DNA of 64,000 nt. Source: Nymphaea colorata (lineage: Eukaryota > Streptophyta > Magnoliopsida > Nymphaeales > Nymphaeaceae). Under the pieces are notes generated by a model. It was not told where the DNA came from. It ran no database searches and saw only the letters and a list, made by a program, of their open reading frames with translations. Position 1 is the stretch's first letter; every line of letters begins with the position of its first letter. The position numbers and the translations under genes are program-made. Below are positions 23,036 to 35,148 of this stretch, piece by piece. Location: positions 3,586,268 to 3,650,267 of the forward strand of contig NC_045144.1 in the NCBI RefSeq assembly GCF_008831285.2, written 5' to 3'.

Positions 23036-25015
23036 TGCTTTATTTCTATTACAATGATGTAGGTATGAACATAAAGTTGGCATACAAATATCACAACAAA
23101 AAATATGACAATCAAATATATCTATAAACTCTAAAACCAAAAATATAAATGTTACCTAAAACAAGGAGTTTTGTATTATTTTTACGTACACAATCATTTT
23201 TTGCCTGTCTTTATTGAAAATAGTTACATATCATCATTTATTCACTTGCACAATAAAATGTAAATAAAAGTTACATAATTGATTATTGAAACTAAATAAT
23301 GACTCAAATAAACGTTACCATAAAAAGGATACAACAAAATACTTTATCTATTGTAGTTGTGGTCTACGACTTTCCATCTTATAAAAGACATCAATAATAC
23401 ATCGAAGAAAAATCTGAAATTTAAAATAGACAACAAGATTTTAACACATTGAAGAAACGTACTGAAATTTTAACTCATGAAAAAACAAGAATTTAAAACC
23501 AACCACCTTGTAAACAGTAGATAAAGAAAACAACATTCACCTATTGAACCTCTTGCACTTTGTAGAACAACGAAAAGTTCTTTTCCTCCCTTCGTCAATG
23601 ATGCTACCTTGCATTTCAAAGAGTTTTTCCTATTTGAAAAGAAAAGAAAAGGAAATATGCTGCGATAAAAAAGTAGTATAATGTTTTACAGACAAATTTA
23701 GATCTATGAATACAAAATATATTCTTGTGATAAATAATCTAAAAGTATCCTTCAAACATAAACAGAAGATTGGGTCTTAAAATAACAAAAATGTGAATTT
23801 GTCTCAAAAGTATCTTTGTGCTGGTGCTGCTGCTACTACTGCTGGCAGAAGAGAGCATGAAACAAAAGAGGAGTGGTTTTGTAAGGCACAAATGAAAACC
23901 AAGAACGAATGAAAAGACATAAATGAGAGTAATATATAAAAATGATTGAAGGTGTGATTCAAGAAATCAAGAGATCGAATGTAAAACCTTCTTAAAGAGA
24001 ATGCTCAAACCCACAATCAATAATGGATCAAAGGAGCTCTAGTTTTATAAGGCAGTCATCAAATCCTGAACTATATATTTCAAATAATAGCTCTTGTAAA
24101 ACAGAAAAGACATCAAAAGCATGTTGTCACTTGGAAGGAATGAAAATGCAAACACATATAACGGTCTAGATATACACTTCGGCCAACTAGATCATAGATA
24201 GATTATGAATCAATCGTTTAAAGTTCCACTTCCCAATAGAAAAATAGACGATCACTGTCATATAAAATTAATTTCTGAACTAAATAGAGCAAAATCCGTC
24301 TGAGCTGTTACACACCAGAAGAACATAAAAGCAGAGCATACCTAGCTATGGATAAGTTTGACATGTTCTACCAATGACGGGAGTCCAAAGAAACACCAGT
24401 GACAAGCTGATCTATGTATTCTGATGCTGAAAAAGTGGTAAGATGCTTTCTTATTAATTCATCATGTCCATTTCAAAAGTGGTTGCAAGTTCCAATTGGA
24501 GAAATGAAGATGCAGAGGAATTAGGAGGGCCTATCCCCTCGACATACCATTAATCCAAAAAAAAGCTAAAGATCAAAAGAGAAAATTGAAAATCTCAAAC
24601 GATTTTACCCGCTGCTACCGTGTGCCTAGTCCGTTTTCCTCATGTTCTTCTCTCTCTTCTTCTCTTCCGACTCCTTCCTGCAGCCCTGCTATTTCTCTCG
24701 TGCTCCCTTTCTCACTCTTCCATACACTATCTCCCTCTCTTTGTCTCTTGTTCTCTCCCTCGCACTCTCTTCCTGCAGCGTAGCCTTATGTTTTTTCCCT
24801 TTCGAAAAGCAATTTTCGAAATAGGCAAACGAAAGTGGGCGGGATTTGTGGGTTGGATAAGAGTGGATCAATTTTTTTTAATTTAACCTTTTTTTCATTT
24901 TGCTGGGCGGCTGGGGTGGGGCCACGGCCCAGGTGGGCCCCCTGGCTCCACCCTTGGGTAGAAAGTCTTTGGGGTGTAGTCCATTTAAAATAGCAAAGAA
25001 CAGCAGTAATTGATG
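23036..25015. other. No gene recognised
   Basis: AT-rich, unique-looking sequence. 24600-24780 is a CT-rich stretch (CTCTCTCTTCTTCTC-type) that opens three overlapping frames by composition only. 24900-24955 has GGGGCCACGGCCCAGG and GGCTCCACCC, resembling an end of the CAGGGGC-type MITEs, but the second end was not found. Confidence 0.3.
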
Positions 25016-25019
25016 CCAC

Positions 25020-25654
25020 ATATTCTTGTTGTTCAACAGAATGGAAGACCAACCTTCACCTACAAGTTTGTTAGAGACCGGCAAAAGCAAATAGAGTTAG
25101 CTAAATCGTTCTTGCACAAAGTTGCCAAGAAGATGAAGAATTGGGCCAACAAGAAGTGATGACATGTGGAGTTTAGAATCAGACCAGGTTCTCTTAAAGT
25201 TGTACCAAGACCGCACAAAAATCTTTTGTGGGCGACACCCTGCCTTGGTATAGAAGTATGAATGATCATTCATGGTAATCAAGAGGATCAAGAATTTGCA
25301 ATACAAGGTAGACCTGTTGCCAGACTTTAAAGTATATTCAGTGTTTTATACATCAGTAACCTGAAACTCTTCTATGTTGATAGTGAAAACTCAGAAAGGA
25401 GCATGTTGCAACGGAAGCCAATCTTAGAGAGAACACAATCAACCAACCGAGTGACAGACCGACAAATAGAATGAATTCTTCGATACAAAATTAACTATCT
25501 TAAGGAGCCAAAGAAGTACTTGGTGAAGTGGATAGACGATGAACAACCAACGTGGAAGTATGCCTTCTGAATGAAGCAGCGACACCAAAGGTAACCTAGG
25601 CCTACCATGCAGCTATTAGCGAAGAGGACACCATATGATTTGAAGGGGAGAGAC
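25020..25654 (+). pseudogene. Ty3/gypsy integrase-tail/chromodomain remnant
   Basis: Scattered frames read TYKFVRDRQKQIELAKSFLH, VVPRPHK, then YLVKWIDDEQPTWKYAF, the last resembling the YLVKWKG..E.TWE core of gypsy integrase chromodomains. Stops and shifts break every frame. It ends in a purine tract TGAAGGGGAGAGAC just before a TG, the expected order for chromodomain, polypurine tract and 3' LTR. Confidence 0.6.
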
Positions 25655-25938
25655 TGTTTTCTTGTGTTCGAGTCTGTTTTTATCTTCTTTTTTTTTTTTT
25701 GCTTATAATATCTTTGGTTTATGCTTTTTTACTTGTAATTGAGTACTCTTCCACTGGCCCAGTGCATATTGGAGATTTTGTGTTTTGAGTAGTTAATATT
25801 TGAATCCTATGTAAGTAAAGTTGAGCTTTCTTCAAAACCTCTTTACTTACATTGCCTTACATTGCCTTTGTGATGAATGCAACCTATGCTCATTGCAAGT
25901 GCCTCCCTCCATTCTTTGCGTCATTCGGTTTCCGCACA
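25655..25938 (+). mobile_element. Probable 3' LTR of the gypsy remnant
   Basis: Starts TGTTTTCTTGTG after the polypurine tract and could end TTCCGCACA. It contains a long T run and a plausible polyadenylation region. The second LTR is absent and the downstream end is a guess from the CA dinucleotide. Confidence 0.4.
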
Positions 25939-26364
25939 CTATCATTGTTTTCAAGTTATTTGTGCACTTGCCCCCTAAGGCTTATGGAGGATAGGCAACC
26001 GTCATGTTGCACAGGCCAAAGAAAGTAAGCCTATGACACAGAGGCTCTTATCAATTAATTCCTTCTTGGATCAACATGCAATTAATAGTCGGGAAGGCTT
26101 ATCTCATCTTTAAGTGGTAATCTTTTACCAGCGTTTGATGGTTTTCTGCTTGCTTTGGTTCTTATACATGTTTAATTTTTCCACAGGAAGTGATAACTTT
26201 CTCCCTGTTTTAATTATTCGAATTAACTATCAAATATTGCTCTGTTATATTATGTATTCAGAGTTTAAGATTGAATATTGAGTTAGGCGTGGAAGACGTT
26301 GGCCTTTTGATTATATTATGTGTTCAGAATTTAAGATCGAATATTGAGTTGCGCGTAGAAGACA
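25939..26364. other. No gene; short tandem duplication
   Basis: TTATATTATGTATTCAGA, TTTAAGATTGAATATTGAG and GAAGACGTTGGCC (26250-26308) recur as TTATATTATGTGTTCAGA ... GAAGACATTGGCC (26313-26370), a duplicated unit of about 63-66 bp. Confidence 0.55.
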
Positions 26365-26589
26365 TTGGCCTTTTAATTTGCATTAGTGACTTTGCTAGTT
26401 TCTTAACCTAATCCACGGTTCCCTGTTGGATCCGTGCACGATTCTTTATAATACTATTGGTGAGTGTCCACCGTGAAATTCTACAAGGCGAATGTGACCG
26501 CCGTCGTACAAAACGCTATATATGTCTATCAGATAAATTAAAGATGAAATTAGAAGGACCTTGCTTAATTATATAGCAGCTACCTTCAG

Positions 26590-26660
<71 letters not shown>

Positions 26661-26881
26661 CCTTTTAATTTGCATTAGTGAGTTCGTTAGTTTCTTAACC
26701 TAATCCACGGTTCTCTGTTGGATCCGCGCACTATTCTTTATAATATTGTTGGTGAGTGTCCGTCGTGAAATTCTACAAGGCGAATGTGACCGCCGTCGAA
26801 CAAAATGCTATATATGTCTGTCAGATAAATTAAAGATGAAATTAGAATGACCTTGCTTAATTATATAGCAGCTACCATTAG

Positions 26882-26923
<42 letters not shown>
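26365..26923 (+). repeat. Tandem duplication, each copy closed by a (TA)n tract
   Basis: Copy 1 (26365-26656) and copy 2 (26657-26923) share TTGGCCTTTTAATTTGCATT, TAATCCACGGTT, GAAATTCTACAAGGCGAATG and TTAATTATATAGCAGCTACC with few differences. Each ends in a TA microsatellite (about 26591-26656 and 26883-26923). The repeat boundary coincides with the TA tract, suggesting duplication by slippage or unequal exchange. Confidence 0.8.
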
Positions 26924-26926
<3 letters not shown>

Positions 26927-29200
26927 GGCAAGAGAGTGAAGTGATCTAAAGTAGTGGACGCTGGCCTAACCCAACATGCAAGCAAATTAGAGAGCAAAGG
27001 AAAAGGGAAGTTTGTGTTGTGCTTAGTAAAAGCCGTTTTTTATATTTCAAAAATAAGTCGGCCAAAAAAACCCTTCTTTTTAAAAAATGTGCCAAAACGA
27101 AAAAAATCCAAAAATATAAAAAACACATTTTTTCATGTTTTTTGGTATATTTTTTCATTTCTTATTACTGTATTCCATTTCATGTTTTAAGGTTTGAAGC
27201 TAAATACGCTATGCATGATGTGTGAAACCGCGAAGTTTATCCAAACTAATGCAATGCTAGAAATCAAAATGCTACTCTACAATGCATGCAAGAAAGATTC
27301 CTACACTAGAAAAGAAGTTATTTTTACCTTGGGGTTTAGGGAGAAGCATGACATTTCACTTCCTTTGATGAACACTCTGCTGCTAACAATCCGCTCACTT
27401 GATGAGGTACTCCTTGTGTGGAATGCACGAGGAAGATTGAATGGATCTAAGTTAGGACGAGACATTGGGAGCTTGATCACCAATAGTGGATGTCGGGAAT
27501 CTTGGAAGAAATGTAAAAGACAGTGAATGGTTTGTGCATTTTGAGAAAGAGGAGTTGATAAAAAATTCTTCACCCAACATGAGTGGATATGTTTGAGAGG
27601 CTTCATCCATTATATGGATGAGTACTGCTTTGAGAAATTAATGACAACATCCTTCAAGAACAAAGAGGGGTTGGGAGATCACCTAAGAAGTGGGAAACAT
27701 AACAAGCGATGTCAAGTTTTTACTTTGAAATAGCTCATAAAACTTAATTTTAAATCATAAGCTTTAGTGTTCTTGTTGTGCAAATGATATGTCATTTATT
27801 TACCTAAGTATTGTACAAGCATCAGGATTCATTTCATATCAATATTGTTGAATCTATAGAAGAGATGTCTTTAAAAATCTAAAATATGAACATAAAGAAA
27901 TCATAATGGATGTCTTAGAAAATCAAAATAGCGGAGCAGATATTGACCCAAGAATTGCATATCTATTAAAGATTGTCACATTTAATTCCTATAAGTTCAA
28001 CCTGCATGCTATTCATTTTTTGGACTGCTTTTTTCTTTTCTTGCTTTTTTTTTCTTTTTATTTTTTTGTAGCCAGCTTTTTACCTTTTTTTTCTTGCTTT
28101 TGATTTTTTGTTAGGCTGACTTTCATTTTTGAGATAATACCTCACCACCCCAAATGTTATTACATTACTCCACCGCTTTAGTGGTTATGTATAACTTTGT
28201 CATGTATCCAAACCATTTCACCTTGCGGGTTTTTAACATGCCAAAGGTTCATTAGATATAAATCAACTTTATGTCTACTTGATACTTTTGATTCCTGATC
28301 TAAAAGAACAACTACACAAGCCCTATGCTCATCTTTCAACTCTCATTTTGTTATCTGCCAAGATTTTAAAGGGCATTATGGCTTATCTCTTGAAATATTT
28401 TTCAAGCTAAATCTTGATACATGCTTTATCACTAACCTTTCCTAGTCTTGACTTTCTTAGCTTTACAGATTTTTTCCCTCATCACTCATATCTAGGATTT
28501 TTCCAGACTTCTTCTTCTAATTTACAACAAAACTTGAAACTTTTTCCTTTTACACAGTGAGGTACTAAGAATAAAATGAATAAGTATATGTTCGTGAGAA
28601 GACATTTTTAAAATTATTTTAGTCAAAATTAAAAATTTCTTCTTTCAAAAATTTTTTTTGACATCAAATAGCATATTACATAGAAGTAGAAACTCTCTTC
28701 TTTCTAAAGAGAGGAGTGTTTATAAGACTAGATGGACTTGTTAGGTAGAACAAAGAACTTCATCACCTCTCTTGTCAAAGACTTATGAACCAAGCTATCG
28801 CTATCTACCACAGGCCGCTTAAACCAAGTAATGAGTTCTCATAAATGTCAGGTCAGCAACTGGCTTCAATACCAGTTGGTGACCTGTCATATGCTGTATC
28901 AAGTATTCCCAGCGCCAGCAGACAGGGAGAAGTTGAAATGATGCCTAACAGAACCAGGTGAAATGAGTAATTCTTTCAAGCAAGTTCTGAATTCGCGCAT
29001 GAAGCACCTAGCTGGTTGCAACTGTGACACTGCGCCTCCGTCATGAGGCCACCTCGAAGACATCCAATAGAATTGAAACGTATTTAACTTATGAACCAGG
29101 CTATCTACCACAGGCTATAAGATGAAAAGTGGGGGAGCAAAGAACAATGTCAAAAATAAAATGCAAAAAAGGGGGGGAAAGGTTGAAAGGTGGCTCAGAA
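26924..29200. other. No gene recognised
   Basis: 27000-27190 is A/T-rich with AAAACGAAAAAAATCC/TTTTTTCATGTTTTTTGG complementarity, perhaps a MITE remnant. The 110-codon plus frame at 27194-27526 shows no family similarity I know. 28700-29130 contains a repeated phrase (ATGAACCA.GCTAT...TCTACCACAGGC at about 28787 and 29091). Nothing here is supported as a gene. Confidence 0.3.
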
Positions 29201-29214
29201 ACCCTTCATGACAG

Positions 29215-29338
29215 CAGCAGCAGGAGGCCAAGCCCGGGCGGCCCAGGCCTGAGGACAGGCCCATCAATAATCGGGTTGGGCCGGGTTGGGCTTCAGGCAT
29301 AATCTTAAGCCTGAGGCCCGACCTGGCCCGATACTCAG
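29215..29338. mobile_element. Fragment of a GGCCCGG-rich element
   Basis: Contains AAGCCCGGGCGGCCCAGGCC and complementary GGCCCGACCTGGCCCG, the same terminal motif as the element at 21747-23035, in about 125 bp. It may be a small complete member or a fragment. Confidence 0.4.
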
Positions 29339-29410
29339 CCCTACAGTAGCCAATGGTAGAGCAGTTGGGTGTTAATTGACTGGTCATAGGTTCAAATTCT
29401 ACTTGGAAAG
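29339..29410 (+). pseudogene. trnN-GUU: Plastid-type tRNA-Asn(GUU) pseudogene
   Basis: Recognisable parts in order: D-arm CAATGGTAGAGC, anticodon loop TGTTAATTG with GTT, variable region GACTGGTCATAGG, and T-arm GGTTCAAATTCTACT. These align over about 70 bases with plastid tRNA-Asn. Several substitutions (GTTAAC changed to GTTAAT, TTCGAAT to TTCAAAT, the acceptor end altered) would weaken the stems. The neighbours are not plastid sequence, so this is an isolated nuclear copy or the head of a tRNA-derived retroelement. Confidence 0.6.
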
Positions 29411-29441
29411 ATTTGATTAAGCCTTTTTAACAGGACAAAGC

Positions 29442-29640
29442 CACTGGTATTGAACTATAGCAGTGAAGTTTTGGCACGGCATAGGGAAAAACTAGCAGCA
29501 AAATAAATCGCCGGTATATCTTCAAACAATCACCACCACTGGTATTGAACTATAGCGGTGACGTTTTGTCACGGCATAGGGAAAAACTAGCAACGAAAAT
29601 AATCGCTGGTATATCTGCACCAGTGACAATCATCACCGGT
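29442..29640 (+). repeat. Two-copy tandem repeat, about 98-bp unit
   Basis: CACTGGTATTGAACTATAGC...GGCATAGGGAAAAACTAGCA...ATCG..GGTATATCT occurs at about 29442-29539 and 29540-29637. The ACCACTGGTAT/ATACCGGTGAT units resemble subterminal repeats of CACTA-type elements, but no CACTA terminus was identified. Confidence 0.65.
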
Positions 29641-30190
29641 ATAGATTAGAATTACATATCCCCCCTTCAAAACCCAATCAAAAGGCCATGTCCGTGTGAG
29701 GGTTCACACTTGGTACGAACAAGCGCACCTGCTGTCACGAGAAGATTCCAAAACGATATGCCCTTTTAATTTGGTTTAGCATTTGGGATGTGGCCATTTT
29801 GGTGACATAAGGAGATCGGCAAGCTAGACAAACAAAACCTGTATTTTGATGTGTGCTAACAATAAAAGCGACATGCTGAACAATTTTCATTTTTTATTCT
29901 TTAATATGTTGGGCCAGTCGCACAACAAAATGACGGCACGAGGCTTATTGTTCAGGGCCTTTGATTTATGGTTTGTCCTTTCAGGCTTAAGAGCATACAG
30001 GATTTAAGGGAACTACCGCAATTTAGGCCACGGAAAAAATCGTAGCCCCTCCGCCACTTCCCTAGGTAGTGATTGATAGGCAGGGATTCTACTGTAGCTC
30101 AGGAAACATTATTCAAATTTTAAAAAAAATTCCTGCGTATCAAACGGGAATTAATTTTTCGTCTGTTGCGGTCGATTCTGGAATTTTATT
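29641..30190. other. No gene recognised
   Basis: Ordinary sequence without a supported frame. The end (30100-30190) has TATCAAACGGGAATTAATTT, a phrase often seen near miniature inverted-repeat elements. Confidence 0.3.
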
Positions 30191-30193
30191 TCC

Positions 30194-30233
30194 GGAAATA
30201 TGTTTCCACCGCGCTAGGTGGAAACATATTTCC
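30194..30233. repeat. Perfect hairpin, 17-bp arms
   Basis: GGAAATATGTTTCCACC (30194-30210) and its exact reverse complement (30217-30233) are separated by GCGCTA. The arm is itself partly palindromic (GGAAATATGTTTCC), so alternative folds exist. The GGAAATATGTTTCC unit recurs near 37856. Confidence 0.9.
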
Positions 30234-30411
30234 AGTATTATTTTTTTGCCTGTTAGGGCACGACCTTCGTTATCCATCTTCTTTCTCCATCCTGCGCTGC
30301 CGCTACCGCCTTCACCATCTTCTTGTTTTGATTGGAAAAAATGGAAGCGAAGAATCCAGCTGCTGTTGGATACGAAGGTGGAGATGGAGGATGGAAATGA
30401 GGCGTTTTCAG

Positions 30412-30450
30412 CGAAATCACAAGTCCCATGGACAAGACGTTGTGCAATTC
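30412..30450 (+). pseudogene. DUF26 (Gnk2) exon, 5' piece before the copia insertion
   Basis: After a TTTTCAG acceptor at 30411 the frame reads EITSPMDKTLCN and would continue, across the copia element, as STRSYSNQSDFVV at 35470. Joining the flanks without the element and with one copy of the duplication keeps the frame. It belongs to the cysteine-rich secretory/receptor-like kinase exon described at 35470-35790. No upstream exon for a signal peptide or first DUF26 domain was found. Confidence 0.65.
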
Positions 30451-30771
30451 TGTTAAGTTATGAGGCTCTTAGCAATTAAGTTCAGCCTAACCACTAATTC
30501 TGAATTTATTAGCAGGCTGTTTTGGATCAAGAGTCTAGAAGGTTCTCACCTTATGCGAAGACAGCTAAGTGGTTACGTTTTAACAGAATTGGTTTTATAT
30601 TCTGAATTTTCCTGTTTTTCATTATAATTCATTATTCTTGTATTGATGCTCCATAAAAGGGTGTTCATAGCCCTCAACTGAAGCGTGAATAATACATCTC
30701 ACCTCTTTCTGTGCGTTTCTTTTTTCTCTACTTTGTTCTGCTCTGTTCTGCCCCATTGCAGTTTATTCACA
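30451..30771 (+). repeat. 5' LTR of the copia element
   Basis: Begins TGTTAAGTTATGAGG and ends TTTATTCACA, followed directly by the primer-binding site. A likely TATA-like CCATAAAAGG lies about 125 bases before the end. Confidence 0.93.
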
Positions 30772-30791
30772 TGGTATCAGAGCGTTGATCC

Positions 30792-33700
30792 ATGGCAAAC
30801 GCACAAATGCCTCCTGTCCAACCAATTTCTGAGGCTGCAACAGAAATCAATTCTGTCGACTTCTCAAGCCCCTTTTTCCTGCATCACTCGGACAACCCTG
30901 GGACTGTATTGGTCTCTCAACTTCTGACGGGTGAGAACTATGCAACTTGGAGCCGTGCAATGCTCATGGCTCTCTCAGCCAAGAACAAGACCTCGTTTGT
31001 AGATGGCAGCCTTCCTCAACCGAAAACCATGGCACCTGAGTATTGTCTGTGGAATCGCTGCAATCACATGGTACTTTCCTGGCTCTTAAATTCCATTTCT
31101 CCTGATCTTATGCACAATGTTATATATGCCTCAACGGCAGTAGAAGTCTGGAACGACCTCAAAGAAAGATTCACCCAAAGCACTGCTCCCAGAAAATACC
31201 AAATCAAATCTGCCATCTGTCGACTGAATCAGGAATCTATGACTGTTGCTGTCTACTATACCAAGTTGAAAGATTGTGGGACGAGCTGGACTCTTATGAT
31301 ATTTTACCTAACTGTTCATGTGGTGCTCTGAGTAAAATATTTGTCAAGCAGCAAGAAGACAAAGTCATTCAGTTTCTCATGGGTCTGAATGACTCCTGCA
31401 ACACAATCCGTGGTCAGATCATTTTAATCGACCCTCTGCCATCAATCTCTAAAGTTTACTCACTGGTTCTCCAAGAGGTCCAGTGTGAAGCGAGAAACTC
31501 CTTCAATCCTGTCGAACATGTGAGCTTGCTGTCAAATTCAGACAATAGATCAATGAGAAGCAAAGGGATCAGGAAGAACCAATACTTCTGCACATACTGT
31601 CACATCTTTGGACACACAAGAGACCGTTGCTTCAAATTAGTGGGCTATCCCACAAACCCAAAAGGAACAAAGCTGAGGGCTGACAAGGGTGCGACTGCGA
31701 ACAATGTTGTTGATTCAGAAAAGAACGGTGGATATGGTACTGCATCCAATGCTGCTGGTTCATCTCAAATTGGCATTGAAGCTGCCAAAGAGCCTGCCCA
31801 ATCCCTGACTATGGATGAGTGTATCAAAATTAGGCAACTCCTGAAAGACAATTTTCTACCTCAAGTAAACTTTGCAGGTATGTCTCTTCATCAAACCAAT
31901 TCTTGGATTGTTGATAGTGGTGCAACCGACCACATGTCATCTTCGTTAGAACTGATGTCCAACGTCACTCCTTTGACTACTCTGTTTCCTATTCGATTAC
32001 CTAATGATAAATATAGGTCAGGCTGTCTTTTCGCCCAGTTTAACACTTGACAATGTTTATTTCTTGCCTCACTTCAAATTCAATCTAATTTCTGTAAACA
32101 AACTTGTCAAACAGCTTGATTGCCTTATTACCTTCTCTGGTGAGTGTTGCTTTTTGCAGGACCAGAACTCCATGATGAAGACTGGTCTGGGTGACTTGCG
32201 GAATGGACTGTATGTTGCAAATTTCCTCAACAACTCCTTGAACTCTATGGCCTTCCATAGTAGTAGGTTCATCTCACCAGAAATGTGGCACATAAGGCTA
32301 GGACACCCGTCAATATCCAAAGGCCATCCCTTCTTGAAATGTGACTCTGGTATTGAGCAGTTGAACAAGCATTGGGACACTTGTAAACTGGCAAAACAGA
32401 CCAGATTACCTTTTAACTCAAGTGAAACTGTTTCTACTGCAATCTTTGAACTTGTCCACTGCGATATTTGGGGTCCATACACTGAAGCATCACACTCTGG
32501 TGCAAAATACTTTCTAACTTTGGTTGATGATTTCTCCCGTGCTGTGGGTCTTCCTTATGAAACGCAAAAGTGAGACTTCCTATCATCTCAAAAATTTTAT
32601 AAACTTGAGCAAAAATCAGTTCAGCGCCATTGTACTGAAAATCAGATCAGACAATGGCACTGCACTGAATTTTTTTCTGACAATCTGAAAATTTTCTTAC
32701 TTGAAAAGGGGATTGAACATCATCATTCATGTGTTTATACCCCTCAACAGAACGGTGTTGTCGAAAGGAAACATCGACACATTCTTGATGTTGCGCGAGC
32801 ACTAAAATTCCAATCAAGTGTTCCGCTAATCTTCTGGGATGAGTGTGTTCTCACAGCAGTATACTTAATAAATAGAACACCATCCTTGTTACTGCAGAAC
32901 AAAACACCATATGAAATCTTAATGGGAAAGAAACCAGAATATTCTCACCTCAGATCTTTTGGTTGTCTTTGCTATGCAACTAACATTTATCCCAAATCCA
33001 AGTTTGATCCGAGAGCCATCCGATGCATTTTCTTGGGCTATCCTCAGGGACAAAAAGCCTACAAGGTGTGTGATTTGCAAACCAAAAGAGTTTTCACTAG
33101 TGATGTTATATTTTATGAAAATATATTCCCATTTAAACTTGTTGCAAAACCACAAGTATCACCTGTTATTCCACTGCCTCTTACAGATGATCACATGGAG
33201 ACAATTGATGGTCGTTTAGACACCAATAACCCAAGGGCCCAACCACCTCAGTATGACACAACTTTCCCTTCATCAGAATCACATTCTCAATCACAAAACC
33301 AAAACCATCATGATATCGACTCCATCGAAAACCCTCAAGCTGTGGGAACTGAAACTGAACCTAAACCAAACTCATTAACTCATCCTAATACTGCCCAACC
33401 TTGTGAACTGAGACGCTCCACCAGGCTACGTAGACAATCAGTACTCTTGAGAAATTTTTACTGCAATGCAACTGTCCTAAAGTCACTCAACCAATCTTCA
33501 TCTGGAAATCGGTCCAGCACAAGGTATCCTCTCTCCAACTCATTATCTTTCTCTAATTTCTCTGATTGTCATACTGCCTACCTTTTAAATATCTCTCGCT
33601 ACACCGAACCTTCATCCTACAGTCAAGTAATACAGGACTCTAGGTGGATAGATGCTATGCGAGATGAACTAAAAGCATTGGAGAGCAACAATACCTGGAC

Positions 33701-35140
33701 ACTCACTCAACTGCCAGAAGGTGCCAAACTGATTCCCTGCAAATGGATATATCGCATCAAATATAAATCAAATGGTGAAATAGAGCGATTCAAGGCCAGA
33801 TTAGTGGCAAAGGGCTTTGCACAGATTGAAGGAATTGATTACGATAAAACATACGCTCCCGTAGCAAAATTGACAACTGTACGATGCCTGCTATCAGTAG
33901 CTGCAAAGAGAAATTGGCTGCTTCATCAAATGGATGTATACAACGCCTTTTTAAATGGAGATCTTGAAGAAGATATATACATGATGTTGCCGCCAGGGTA
34001 TGGCAGCAAAAAGGAAAATAGAATTCGCAAACTGAACAAGTCCATCTATGGACTCAAACAAGCTCCCCGCAACTGGTTTGCCAAATTCTCTTCACCATTG
34101 CCACATATGGTTTCAAGCAATCGAAAAGTGATTATTCGCTGTTCACATTGCATCAAAGGTCAGTGTTCTTAGCTGTGCTGGTATATGTAGATGACTTAAT
34201 CATTGCAAGAAATGATCAAGGAAGAATTGATGACTTCAAGAATTATTTGAACCAACAATTTCGTATGAAAGACTTGGGTACCCTTAAATACTTCCTAGGA
34301 TTGGAACTGTCTCGCTCCAAGCAGGGAATCTTCCTTTCACAAAGAAAATACACATGCGACATTTTAGATGAAGCTGGATTGATCAATGCTAAGCCAACTG
34401 ATATACCCATGCAGTTCAAACAGAACCTGTCAGCAAGCTGTGGAGAACCCCTGAAAGATGGCTCAACATTTAGAAGATTGGTTGGGTGTTTGATCTACCT
34501 GACCATTACCAGGCCCGACATCATGTTTGCTGTACACTCACTCAGTCGCCATATGCAAAATCCCACCACAGTTCATTTCAACTCAGCACTCAAGGTCTTA
34601 CGCTACCTCAAGAACAGTCCTGGACAAGGTCTTCTTTTCTCAAGAAATGACAATGATCAGATAATTGCTTATTGCGATGCTGATTGGGCAGCATGCAAAG
34701 ACACTCGTCGATCCATTACTGGGTATTGTGTCTTCCTGGGCCAAAGTCTTGTCTCATGGAAGACCAAAAAACAGCACACCATCTCAAGGTCATCAGTTGA
34801 AGCTGAATACAGGTCTCTAGCCAATGTGTGTTGTGAAGTTCTGTGGTTAAAAAATCTTCTGTCAGACCTAAAAGTTACACAATCTTCTCCAGTCTTGCTA
34901 ATGTGTGACAATAAATCAGCTATACAAATGGCAGCCAATCCTGTGCATCACGAAAGGACCAAACATGTTGAGTTGGACTGTCACTTAGTCCGTGACTTGG
35001 TGAAAAACAAAACTGTAGCAACCAAGTATATACCTTCTAACTTGCAAGTGGCAGATTTATTTACCAAGACTCTCCCAAAGGACAAATTCATGTTTCTAAG
35101 AGGCAAACTGGGCATGAGCAATCTCCATGCACCAGTTTGA
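30792..35140 (+). pseudogene. copia gag-pol, broken by several lesions
   Basis: Gag starts at ATG 30792 (MANAQMPPVQPISEA; LLTGENYATWSRAML; WNDLKERF). A frameshift near 31266-31274 moves to the frame carrying the CCHC knuckle CTYCHIFGHTRDRC and the protease motif WIVDSGATDHMSS. A second shift near 32004-32040 leads to MWHIRLGHPS and DTCKLAKQTRLPF, where the expected first zinc cysteine is tryptophan (TGG, 32373-32375). TGA at 32571 stops the integrase core; [19 protein letters not shown] and LINRTP follow. RT ([13 protein letters not shown]) shifts frame near 34090-34150 before YVDDLIIA. RNase H (DADWAACKDTRRSITGY; SSVEAEYRSL) is open to 35140. Not autonomous as it stands. Confidence 0.92.
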
Positions 35141-35148
35141 AGGGGGTG

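Noticed and set aside
24586-24886. Serine/leucine/phenylalanine-rich frames
   Set aside because: CT-rich stretch open in three frames; compositional artefact.
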